DNA of 14,617 bases, from contig JAXIUW010054451.1 of the NCBI GenBank assembly GCA_035591015.1, positions 1 through 14,617 of the forward strand, given 5' to 3'. Made by a program: the position numbers and the translations under genes. The notes beneath the pieces are model-generated. The model ran no database searches. It was given only the letters and a program-made list of their open reading frames with translations, and was not told the origin of the DNA. The DNA comes from Cephalothrix simula. Taxonomy: Eukaryota > Nemertea > Palaeonemertea > Archinemertea > Cephalotrichidae. Below, in pieces: positions 7,745-14,617 of this stretch. Position 1 is the stretch's first letter, and every line of letters starts with the position of its first letter.

Positions 7745-7830
7745 TAAGAGCGACTAAGCCGTCAAGCGGTTTTAGTGCTTAGGTGCGGGACCATAATCGG
7801 ATCCGGGGCCCTGTCAACAGGCTTAGTGAC
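7745..7830. other. GC-rich segment with several short hairpins
   Basis: Contains ACTAAGCCG paired with CGGTTTTAGT (about 7752-7775), the palindrome CGGATCCG (about 7798-7805) and CCTGT-CA-ACAGG (about 7811-7822) in a stretch markedly richer in G+C than its surroundings. No tRNA boxes or open exon are recognised. It may be a decayed SINE or other dispersed repeat. Confidence 0.3.
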
Positions 7831-8518
7831 TGGGGTTTATTTAAGGACATTATACCCCCATTTTTGTATTGAGGATTTTACTTTCACTTGATTTGCTTTG
7901 GGGTTTGTATTTACTCACCTTCTTAAATTAATTCAATTAACGTTTGATTAATTTAATTAGCTAAGACGTCTGAATTGAATACAATAATTTATCATGGATG
8001 TACAATTGTTTATTCAGTAATGGTTTGAGGGGGGCTGTGATTGAAAATTTCCCTCGGTATTCTTAAAGGCTATAAAAATCATGTAGAGGTTCGGAGCCGT
8101 TTCTTGGGCTAAATTCTTCCAAAGTTATTTTTAAAATTTATTTGTTTTTGAAGGTTTCATCATATATTCTTTATGATCATCAGTTTTTTTAACTTATTAA
8201 AAATCAAAAGCCACGTGTAAGCTCATAATATTCACGCTACACGCGTTTATAATGAGCGTGAAGGCTTGAAATTCGTGACTTTAAACTAAACAATGTAGCC
8301 TTGAATTTAATTCGAGGCTTAAGTTACTGGGGAAGCAGGTAAATCATTTTCATGTTTGTGAACAAAAGATTAAAATCCGTTATGTTTTTCATACCAATTC
8401 ATATCCAGTCGAAATATCTGCACTTCATCAAGGCCCTAGCTGACACTTAGATAGAGCCTATCTAAAACTTTTGGCCGTTGACTGCATGCTGATCTTCACA
8501 AGAAACTTTTTAGTCCCG
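7831..8518. other. Non-coding DNA with AT-rich palindromes
   Basis: TTAAATTAAT at 7923-7932 and ATTAATTTAA at 7947-7956 form a perfect 10-bp AT-only inverted repeat. TTCACGCT (8231-8238) and AGCGTGAA (8255-8262) form an 8-bp one, and GCCTTGAAT/ATTCGAGGC around 8299-8318 an imperfect one. A minus-strand donor-like GTGAGT at 7918-7913 has stops in all three preceding frames and is not an exon end. Confidence 0.4.
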
Positions 8519-8930
8519 GTCAAATTTTACAAATTACGGACTGCGACATGCAAATACGCGACTGGCAGATATGCGAGTAACTTGCGGATGCGATTCCTGA
8601 CTTGGTACTTGTGGCAGCCAGGTCTTGGTCAACCTTGGTCAATTTTACAACTCACGCATATTATTCGACATGCGAATTCGCGACTTCCGGATGCGCTAGT
8701 AACTTGCGGATATGATTCGTGACTTGCGACTTATGGATTTCCAGCAATCTTGGTCAAATTTTACAACTCACGGATATTCGACGTGCGAATACGCGACTTG
8801 CGGATGCGCGAGTAACTTGCGGATGTGCGAATACGCGACTTCACGATGTACAGCCAGAACTTGCCGATACGCGATTCGCGATAGGCAAGACGGGCATTCT
8901 CCAATATACGGATACTCGACTTGCTAAATG
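8519..8930. repeat. CpG-rich tandem satellite, ~116-bp unit, three copies plus a partial
   Basis: Units start GGTCAAATTTTACAA (8519), GGTCAATTTTACAA (8637) and GGTCAAATTTTACAA (8752), giving periods of 118 and 115. Each continues through a TGCGAATACGCGACTTGCGGATGCG-like core (split here) and ends with a CAGCCAG or CCAGCAA segment. A worn fourth unit follows from about 8867. The core is itself built of short alternations such as CGCGACTTGCGG and GAGTAACTTGCGG. CpG density is far above that of the rest of the window. Overlapping plus-strand open frames (8471-8722, 8712-8927, 8719-8958) are caused by the repeat and are not genes. Confidence 0.85.
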
Positions 8931-10188
8931 TACAAAGTTCTGGATTTATTTGCCTTAATTTCTTCGCGTCCTACATAAAAAATATTTATATGTCGTCAGA
9001 CATATTAGACGCTAGCCATGGAACTCGCTCCTTTTTACACTTTTTAATCTCAAAAACTTGTATTCACGCTTTTACACAATGCTCCTATGTTTATAATAAA
9101 TTGTTCATTGTACATCATTGTAGCATTTTGGAAACTATTTTTTCTGCGCAAATATGATTTCGTGCCTTAGCATACGGAAAAGGTATATATTCTTCAAATC
9201 AAGGGTACCGGTCCTGCCCACTACCTTTGTGCACCCTTTCACACTGTAACAAAAAGGGGCAATGAATCAAAATTAACCACAATCAATTCGACATTTGATT
9301 CACATTAATGTCTTCAGTTTTTTTGGAAGACGACTGCCAAAGATGAGGCGTACCAAACTGGGCCCCATCTGCTTTTTTCGGCAGAACAATGCCCCTAAAT
9401 CCAGCTGTGGTGTAATTAGGGTTATAATAATTGAAAGTATTTTTCGTAATTTCTTACTTGACATAGAAAAGAAGACTGTGGTTGATATAATCCATATCAT
9501 CTAGATCAATTTGTGGTCTTGAATGTGTTTTGAAAAACACTTCCATTAATTTCGCAATTTTCCTGTCATTATTTATAATTTCGGAAACTCATCATTTTTG
9601 CTGATTCAGTTTTTTTCCAAAATTGCAATTTATCATTTTCATTATTCCACTCCTTATCTAATATTTTTCTAGACTCGTCGCCACAGTCTATGTTTCTAGC
9701 TTGTCTTTGGTTTTGTCTGGGTTTTCTCAAAATATGGCTGCATTTCATTCTGCCATTATCATTTTAACACGCCTTACTGTAAAAGTTTCAGGAAGTTTAT
9801 TGTACAGCAGTGTTCAAAGTTTTATCATTTTTTCCGGCCCCTATTATGTTGACTGCTTTTCTTCTTCTCCTTCTACAGATCTTTTACTTCTGAAATCATT
9901 ATTTAGAACTATACAGTACATATATCACTATATGATATAGTATAATTATCAAAATACAATAAAAAAGATTAACAATTTATTAACAAATTATTGCTTGATT
10001 TTTTAATGCCCAGCTTACAATATTAACCTGAAATAACAAGTATATAATAGGCCTAATCAGCTTAACTTATTTATAAACAGGAGCTTATGACAAGTTGGTA
10101 GTATATAATTAAAAAATAGCTGTTCATTGTTAAATCTCTAACATTATCATTTGTTAGTCTTTTATGGTATTACACAAAAGGTACTGTT
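8931..10188. other. AT-rich non-coding DNA
   Basis: No recognisable gene. A GC-richer patch at about 9325-9410 has open frames on both strands (for example LPKMRRTKLGPICFF on plus) but no signals. A strong polypyrimidine acceptor (GCTTTTCTTCTTCTCC, then TTCTACAG) ends at 9878; a short open frame to TAG at 9938-9940 and AATAAA at 9958-9963 follow, so a small terminal exon is conceivable but its codons are AT-driven. ACTATAT-G-ATATAGT (9927-9941) is a perfect palindrome. Confidence 0.35.
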
Positions 10189-10302
10189 CAATTCATTTTT
10201 TTTCTTTGTAGAAAACTGTTCTACTCCAATTCAGTTATATAATATAAAAATTTATAAGAACTCTACCATTCATGTATATAAAAGTGAAAATATTTAAATA
10301 AA
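10189..10302 (+). other. Weak candidate terminal exon with acceptor and poly(A) signal
   Basis: A T-rich tract ending TTTCTTTGTAG (to 10211) is a good acceptor. One frame after it (from 10214) stays open for 27 codons, giving NCSTPIQLYNIKIYKNSTIH and a few more residues before TAA at 10295-10297. AATAAA overlaps the stop at 10297-10302. The codons are extremely AT-rich and no upstream exon was found, so chance is likely. Confidence 0.15.
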
Positions 10303-10628
10303 AAGTTCCCTTAAATCATACCAATGCTTCAAAAAATCTTGCTGACAAATTGCTTAAGAATATTTTTTGAGAATGAATGGGTTTTCTTTGTGCAAACTTC
10401 AGCTGTCAATATAGAAGTTTTTCACAAAAAATAGAGGACAAATCGGTCGGTTCATACGGTCGTATATTATTCCTTTAGACCTTTTGCAGACATAATATTA
10501 TTACCTTCTTAAAATGTTAAATGCTAAAGCATAATCCTTTAAATACTATGAATTAGGGGCATTAGAAAGTGGTAATACACTTATTTATTATTGATCAAAA
10601 GACATTTGAGCTATCCCAAAGAAGGTGG
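10303..10628. other. AT-rich non-coding DNA, nothing recognised
   Basis: No splice-supported frame, repeat or regulatory cluster was recognised. Confidence 0.4.
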
Positions 10629-10697
10629 CTCACTCACGTACAAAAAACGTGCCAAAATCGCCTTTCAATTTTTACTATATACACGTTTTGTAGTGAG
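10629..10697. repeat. Imperfect inverted repeat CTCACT...ACAAAA.ACGTG
   Basis: CTCACT plus ACAAAAAACGTG (10629-10651, with a CACGT insertion between) faces CACGTTTTGTAGTGAG at 10682-10697. About 16 bases can pair around a 30-base loop. It may be a short foldback or repeat remnant. Confidence 0.4.
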
Positions 10698-10941
10698 ACA
10701 CATACTTTATGAAGTATTTTTATTGAAAAAATGACTTTTTGACATTTTTATAAAAAAATCATCTTTAACTTCACACTTCTCTACGTGCTCATTTTCAAGT
10801 TTTTTACGATTCATTTTTCGATTCAATCACGTTCATATGTTTTTATTTTGATTTTCACAGCGTTTTAAAAACTGTTCTTGATTTGTATTGATAATAGGCG
10901 TATTTTCGCCCCGATCAGTCAAGTTTTCGAATTTATTTGAC

Positions 10942-11020
10942 CACTTCAGATCTCACCCGAACATAGCCCGGAGATTGCCGGACTTAGGCTAAGCGGCATG
11001 AGATCTTGAAGTGATCTCAT
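10942..11020 (+). other. GC-rich sequence able to form nested, alternative hairpins upstream of the two-exon gene
   Basis: CACTTCAGATCTCA (10942-10955) pairs with TGAGATCTTGAAGTG (10999-11013), a 14-bp stem with one bulged base. Enclosed is a second hairpin: GCCG (10977-10980) and CTTAG (10983-10987) with CTAAG (10989-10993) and CGGC (10994-10997). A competing stem, ATGAGATC (10998-11005) with GATCTCAT (11013-11020), would exclude the outer one. A tiny upstream frame, ATG AGA TCT TGA (10998-11009), begins in the shared strand. The stretch is much richer in G+C than its flanks. It matches no RNA family I can name (no tRNA A/B box pair, no hammerhead core). It could be a DNA-level palindrome, part of a 5' UTR or an RNA gene. 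Confidence 0.45.
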
Positions 11021-11047
11021 ACACATCACTATACATTTTGAATACTA

Positions 11048-11055
11048 ACTTCCGG
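11048..11055 (+). promoter_or_regulatory. ETS-type site ACTTCCGG before the start codon
   Basis: ACTTCCGG is the reverse complement of CCGGAAGT, the ETS-family consensus frequent near housekeeping transcription starts in animals. It ends 7 bases before the ATG at 11063, so it would overlap a very short 5' UTR or lie just downstream of the start. A second TAACTTCCGG occurs near 12100. Confidence 0.35.
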
Positions 11056-11062
11056 TTTTGTT

Positions 11063-11119
11063 ATGAGCAGACGATCGGCTAAAAGCATCCAAGACGTCCA
11101 AATACCATTCAGAAAACTG
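11063..11119 (+). CDS. Exon 1 of a candidate two-exon gene for a 69-residue protein
   Basis: ATG at 11063 is the first in its frame after an in-frame TGA upstream, with G at -3. Nineteen codons follow, reading MSRRSAKSIQDVQIPFRKL, a basic N-terminus. The exon ends exactly at a codon boundary with CTG followed by the donor GTAAGC. Joined to 11412 it keeps the frame and the two parts give 69 residues. No family is recognised. No signal peptide or membrane segment is apparent in the 19 residues. The exon is richer in G+C and CpG than the surrounding DNA. Alternatives are that exon 2 splices onward, making this the start of a longer protein, or that the frame is fortuitous. The complete set of intron signals argues against the latter. 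Confidence 0.55.
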
Positions 11120-11411
11120 GTAAGCATGACGGAGATTCTTAGTTTCGAATTTATCATCAATAATTATAAAGTCGGAAGTTAAAATTTGTCTTGGGCATTT
11201 CTTTTGCGCAAATTTCTACTTCCGCTATTTTAAATGTAAGTCACTTTAGTTGCATAAATTCGGCAATTTTTTTTCTATTTTTATCGTATAGGACCATTGG
11301 TTAATCTCCGACTAAGTATGAGTAGGTATATAATTAATTTGACCAATCTAATTTAATTTTTTATGGTATTAACACATCCTCAAATCCGTACTAATCCTCT
11401 TCCTTAAACAG
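11120..11411 (+). other. Intron with full set of splice signals
   Basis: The 292-bp intron starts GTAAGC (11120-11125). Near its 3' end it has TACTAAT (11389-11395), a near-perfect branch-point consensus, then CCTCTTCCTT and AACAG (to 11411). The branch adenosine lies 17 bases before the acceptor G. Several extra TTCCG/CGGAAG elements occur within it (near 11173 and 11220). Confidence 0.55.
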
Positions 11412-11564
11412 GGTGGAGTTATTAAATTAATTACTTCTAGCACTCCTGGTTTTCGTCATCATCTTGCTGGTGCGGAAAAGCGTAACCTACCAGTCATGGC
11501 GACAGATATTAACGGGAAAATGTCATCTCTTGACGGAAATGTTAAGGGTCATCAGTTCTGTTGA
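11412..11564 (+). CDS. Exon 2 of the candidate two-exon gene, with stop codon
   Basis: Fifty sense codons then TGA at 11562-11564, in phase 0 with exon 1. It opens GGVIKLITSSTPGF and continues through HHLAGAEKRNLPVMATDING to a C-terminal KGHQFC. Composition is balanced and not low-complexity, and G+C is distinctly above the flanking intron. The protein is small, basic and without an obvious membrane segment; a C-terminal Cys follows Phe but is not a CaaX box. A weaker donor (AGC followed by GTAACC at 11482) could extend the gene elsewhere and truncate this exon, but the frame past it still looks coding. AATAAA lies 134 bases after the stop. The function is unknown. Confidence 0.5.
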   Translation, partial: GGVIKLITSSTPGFRHHLAGAEKRNLPVMATDINGKMSSLDGNVKGHQFC

Positions 11565-11661
11565 TGTGGGTTAAATGACGATGATGACTGCAAAATATTG
11601 AACTGTCGTAGTTTCTATCAATGATTTATGATAATATAAAGAAACGGCTGTTATTCTCCTG

Positions 11662-12022
11662 TAAAAAGTGGTACGATGTCAAAAGTGTGCAATATATAAT
11701 AAAGTGTGCAATATATAAAAAACATGCAACATATCAAAAAGTGAAGATATGAAGATATCTGAATATTAAAAAGTTGTTTTTATATTGAACATTGATTATT
11801 GTTTCGAAAAATGTGCAGTACATTCAAAATATGTGCTATATACCAAAACTATGCTTTATACCAAAAGGGGGTGTTCATAAAGTGCTGTAAACCTATAAAA
11901 AGTGAGCACGTATTAAAATTTGTGCATTAATCCAAAATGTGCGCATATATCAAGAAGTATGCAGTATATATGAAGAGGACACGACACCAAAAGTGTGCAA
12001 TAAACCAAAAGGTGCACTACAT
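11662..12022. repeat. Degenerate minisatellite, 18-19 bp unit AAAAGTGTGCAATATATAC
   Basis: Roughly fifteen worn copies of an AAAA-GTGTGCA-ATATATA unit. Clear examples start at 11681, 11701, 11994 and 12006, with diverged ones between (AAAATATGTGCTATATACC, AAAATGTGCGCATATATC). A stretch near 11745-11810 is too eroded to assign. The minus-strand frame at 11950-12201 runs into it and is not supported as a gene. The array starts about 100 bases after the stop of the two-exon gene. Confidence 0.8.
11698..11703 (+). terminator. Poly(A) signal AATAAA for the two-exon gene (candidate)
   Basis: AATAAA lies 134 bases downstream of the TGA at 11562-11564, inside the first units of the minisatellite. 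The position suits a short 3' UTR and the following GTGTGC units are GU-rich in RNA, as downstream elements often are. In such AT-rich DNA it may be coincidental. Confidence 0.4.
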
Positions 12023-12895
12023 TTTGAATAATATAAACACCATTCAGCCATGGTTTTGTTTAATTTTTGAATCATTAATTTCATTTTAATCTTTAACTTT
12101 AACTTCCGGCCATGCCCTTGAATTACTGTGTTTATAGAATCTTTATACTGCAAGTGATATATCGGCATTTGATTATCATCACTATTTGTCACCATTGTCA
12201 TCTGATTGATTGTCTTCTATTCTAGTTATTTCTTTACTCTTTATCAATCTCTTAATGGTTTCTAATGGCGATTATTGAATAAAGTTTCCTTCTGCAGCAT
12301 TTTTATGTCATTTTGCAGTTATATTGAATTGTTGCCTTCAGGCTAGTCTGCTATAGGAGACTAATGTCCCCCCCCCCTTTCGATCGAACATAACATGTAT
12401 TGATAGATACAAACTCGTTAGTTCACTACGGTACCTCTGGGTACCTTCAGGCCTATGTCATCATAATTTTGAATCGCAGTGTACATGTATTGAGTTTTCA
12501 TTTTTCTTCATAATTTATTTACCTATGAATCTATCAGTCAATGCTATAAGTCACTATTTAAACCAGTTTTTGCGCCATCCAACCAATTAGACCTATAATT
12601 TACTTTCCAAAAATTAAAGAAACATTGCTTAGCACAAGGATAAATGAACCATAAAGATGCAAAGTTATTTTGGTGAACCCCCGGCATCAATTTAGCCGCA
12701 TTATGTCTGTAAAAATTCTATAAATTCCGAAAAAACCCTGAGGAAAGTTTCCCAATTTTGCTCCTTTTTTAATTTTTTCCTTTTTTGATAGACATGTCAA
12801 TTATGCAGTCAAAAAAGGGTCAATTTTTACAAATTTCTAAATCTGTTAATGATTATTTTGATATGAATTTAATCACGTGACAGTAAAATATCCAG
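12023..12895. other. AT-rich non-coding DNA with a C10 homopolymer
   Basis: A run of ten C lies at 12368-12377. GGTACC-TCTG-GGTACC near 12431-12445 can form a short hairpin. The minus frame from 12201 begins MTMVTNSDDNQMPIYHLQYK and looks mildly protein-like, but it dissolves into the minisatellite and has no clear splice or promoter signal. Confidence 0.4.
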
Positions 12896-13090
12896 ATGGT
12901 GAAGCATCGGTCGCCACCTTGGGCAGATCATTGGATCCGTTTGGTTCCATCTTTTGGTTTATCATCAATGAACCATCTTTTACCCGCTGATGCACAAAAT
13001 TGGTCGCGGGGAATTAAGTCTTATCTTCATAATTATATGATGTTCTCCGGCCTTCCCTTGTATATTGGGCTACATAAGCCAATTTATTGA
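12884..13090. other. Coding-like, GC-richer segment of unresolved strand
   Basis: Three frames are open here. Plus from 12896: 64 codons beginning MVKHRSPPWADHWIRLVPSF. Plus from about 12879: VKYPDGEASVATLGRSLDPF and on to a TGA near 12990. Minus: a frame ending SNDLPKVATDASPSGYFTVT before TGA near 12879, with an acceptor-like TTTTGTGCATCAG upstream. None is recognised and signals do not decide between them. It may be an exon on either strand or merely a GC-rich patch. A strong acceptor (CTTTCTTACTTTATTATAG) also lies at 13143-13161, with a short open frame after it. Confidence 0.2.
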
Positions 13091-13161
13091 GGACGTAATT
13101 CCAAAACGTCTTGATATTTATGAGAAAAGAAGAGTTACCTCATCTTTCTTACTTTATTATA

Positions 13162-14321
13162 GATGTGGTAATGATGGGCTCAGTTTACACCTTTTATTTC
13201 CAAGCAATAGGATTTACGTGTAAAACTTAGCAATTACTCAGTGCAAAAAGAGTTTTTGGATTTGGACACTTGCAAGAATTCCCTGAACATAGGTCCCTGC
13301 TACCCTCTATAGTCAGATGTTCTAATTGCCCCCGGTAATTGCCCCATTTACTGGAAAATATTTTGAAAATACATGTATGCATATATCGCACACCTGGCAG
13401 ATCACTTCAGGAACATATCATATATATAGCATCTTTCAAAGCATTTTGAAACATCTCTATATAGGATACCTCATGTTCCTTATTCCACGTCATGCAGTTC
13501 TTAAACGTATCAGAGGGAAATCCGGTGTTCTCTGAATGCTGCTCCAAAAATGGTCTTCAAATGTTCTAAAATTTCAGATGTCCTAAAATGATGGTTGGTA
13601 TGAGAGCACTAAATCAGAACAACACTTCAGTTGTTTAGATATGTTGTGATAATTTGTAAGCTACATGGGCTATACATGCTCGAAATATGTTCTTGTAATG
13701 TCTCACAGATGTTTTATTGTTCCAATTTTTAAAATGTTTCCAATTGGGATGTGTGTGTTCCCAAGTTTTGTTTAACTCATCTCACTCTGGACATTTATTG
13801 GAGTGTCATTAATTGGTGTCGGCAAGGGATAAGATAAATCACTGACCCAGCTTACCGTACAAAATTGGTCATTAACTTAGATTACACAGTTATATTCCAT
13901 ATTTTTTTATTTCCATATGCACAAATCAGATAATTCGCATCAATAAGACACCATCTAATTATAAAATTACTCGGTACTCTTTTTTATCTGCCCGTTTCCA
14001 ATATTTAACCCATCAATATATTATTCAAGAATAAGTGATAAGCATTCAGTCGTGTTCATTCTACTTCAGTACCGGCCGAGGTCGGCTAATCATGCCCTAC
14101 ACATATTGCAATTATGTTTAAAATCTTGATTGCCGCTCGGCAGCCTTCATTACAAAACAATTTATCGCAAATTTTACTTCACGACTCTAGTGTGCTCAAC
14201 ACAGATAAGAAGCGCTGCTGAGAACGGGGGTTGTGTTCGATCTATAACACATTAGAATGACAATTTTCATATAAATTTTGCTAGCTGAATGCTATCTCAG
14301 AACCACACTCAGACGCGGTAT
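13162..14321. other. AT-rich non-coding DNA
   Basis: After the acceptor at 13161 one frame (VVMMGSVYTFYFQAIGFTCK) runs for about 21 codons to TAG, without a donor. The rest shows no gene. GCCGA-GG-TCGGC near 14075 is a small GC-rich hairpin. The open frame at 13326-13535 has no supporting signals. Confidence 0.35.
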
Positions 14322-14336
14322 TTTTTGTTTTTCCAG
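14322..14336 (+). other. Strong splice acceptor (polypyrimidine tract and CAG)
   Basis: TTTTTTGTTTTTCCAG is an almost ideal metazoan 3' splice site. Directly after it one frame reads GNWVDGKTFGFCCSAPEF and stops at about 14406; another option is that this begins an exon carrying 81 bases of 5' UTR before the ATG at 14418. Confidence 0.45.
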
Positions 14337-14417
14337 TAGGAAACTGGGTTGATGGAAAAACGTTTGGCTTTTGTTGTTCTGCTCCAGAGTTTATAATACA
14401 TTTTTAAATGGCAGGAA

Positions 14418-14617
14418 ATGAGTTTTAGCGTTCACGAAATTGGGGTATTTTATGACCGACCTTACGACGGGGGCCAAAAAATGGCCAACCTAACGTCTGT
14501 CGAAACTCGTCCACGCACCGTGCACTCATGGTTCTCCCTGATGCACAGTGGGCCAGGATCGCCATTTTGCGGCCAAAAATACAAGGACTCGTTTAATCAA
14601 AAATCTAATGGTACCTA
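14418..14617 (+). CDS. Candidate 5' coding exon running off the window edge
   Basis: From ATG at 14418 the frame stays open for 66 codons to the end of the window. It begins MSFSVHEIGVFYDRPYDGG and later contains ETRPRTVHSWFSLMHSGPGS. It lies in the richest CpG stretch outside the satellite: about a dozen CpGs in 170 bases at more than 50% G+C, and third codon positions in the middle part are mostly G or C. No family is recognised. The opposite strand has a competing frame from ATG at 14565 to TAA at 14425 (46 residues, starting MAILAHCASGRTMSARCVDE) in a CAAAATGGCG context that resembles a YY1-type start. The strand is therefore uncertain; a promoter-proximal CpG island edge is the alternative. 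Confidence 0.3.
   Translation, partial: MSFSVHEIGVFYDRPYDGGQKMANLTSVETRPRTVHSWFSLMHSGPGSPFCGQKYKDSFNQKSNGT

Noticed and set aside
7913-7919. Minus-strand donor-like AAG-GTGAGT
   Set aside because: All three frames immediately before it contain stops, so no coding exon ends there.
8471-8958. Overlapping plus-strand frames with repeated motifs such as RLADARVTCG
   Set aside because: They are by-products of the CpG-rich tandem satellite, which lacks stops in several frames.
9300-9504. Open frames on both strands around 9295-9504
   Set aside because: No splice, promoter or family evidence; mirrored open frames are a compositional effect of the GC-richer patch.
10942-11020. Possible tRNA or tRNA-derived SINE, because TAGGCTAAGCGG resembles an A box
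   Set aside because: No B box at a proper distance and no cloverleaf; the fold is a nested hairpin instead.
11950-12201. 83-codon minus-strand frame starting MTMVTNSDDNQ
   Set aside because: It runs into the minisatellite and lacks convincing splice or promoter signals; noted only as a faint possibility.
14522-14594. Frame reading PDAQWARIAILRP, recalling the N-termini of IS5-type bacterial transposases
   Set aside because: The similarity is a few residues, the frame stops after about twenty codons, and nothing else there is bacterial.

Overview
This window reads as intron and intergenic DNA from an animal nuclear genome. It is AT-rich (roughly one third G+C by eye), has no long open reading frames and no bacterial-style operons, and carries GT-AG splice signals, AATAAA motifs, microsatellites, minisatellites and several small inverted-repeat transposons. 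The mix suggests a marine invertebrate, but nothing fixes the species or phylum. No protein family is recognised anywhere, so every coding call rests on splice signals, reading-frame phase and composition. There are no rRNA genes, convincing tRNAs, CRISPR arrays or autonomous transposase genes.

Layout. 1-650: AT-rich, with a cluster of nuclear-receptor-like half-sites around 378-402. 651-862 (minus strand): probable last coding exon of a gene, with pyrimidine-rich acceptor, stop and poly(A) signal; a phase-compatible upstream exon may lie at 1676-1738. 1127-1526: degenerate GATC-rich repeat. 2618-3147: 530-bp non-autonomous element with long inverted repeats and a TA duplication. 3590-3829: probable decayed hAT-like fragment. 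4252-4313: CAT/ATC microsatellite. 5714-5988: 275-bp TTAA-flanked MITE carrying paired CACGTG repeats, an octamer site and a hairpin. 6731-6983: another MITE with a near-perfect 19-bp core inverted repeat and CRE-like sites. 7572-7830: inverted repeats and a GC-rich structured stretch. 8519-8930: CpG-rich ~116-bp tandem satellite. 8931-10930: mostly AT-rich non-coding DNA.

10942-11703 is the best gene candidate. A GC-rich sequence able to fold into nested hairpins and an ETS-type site precede a two-exon reading frame (11063-11119 joined to 11412-11564). Its 292-bp intron has a GTAAGC donor, a TACTAAT branch point, a pyrimidine tract and CAG, and the exons join in phase to a 69-residue basic protein. 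11662-12022 is a degenerate 18-19 bp minisatellite containing a poly(A) signal. The right edge (14337-14617) is CpG-rich with a strong splice acceptor and open frames on both strands, so another gene may begin at the boundary.

No joint pathway can be inferred. The most unusual material is the small two-exon gene with its structured leader, the motif-rich MITEs and the CpG-rich satellite.
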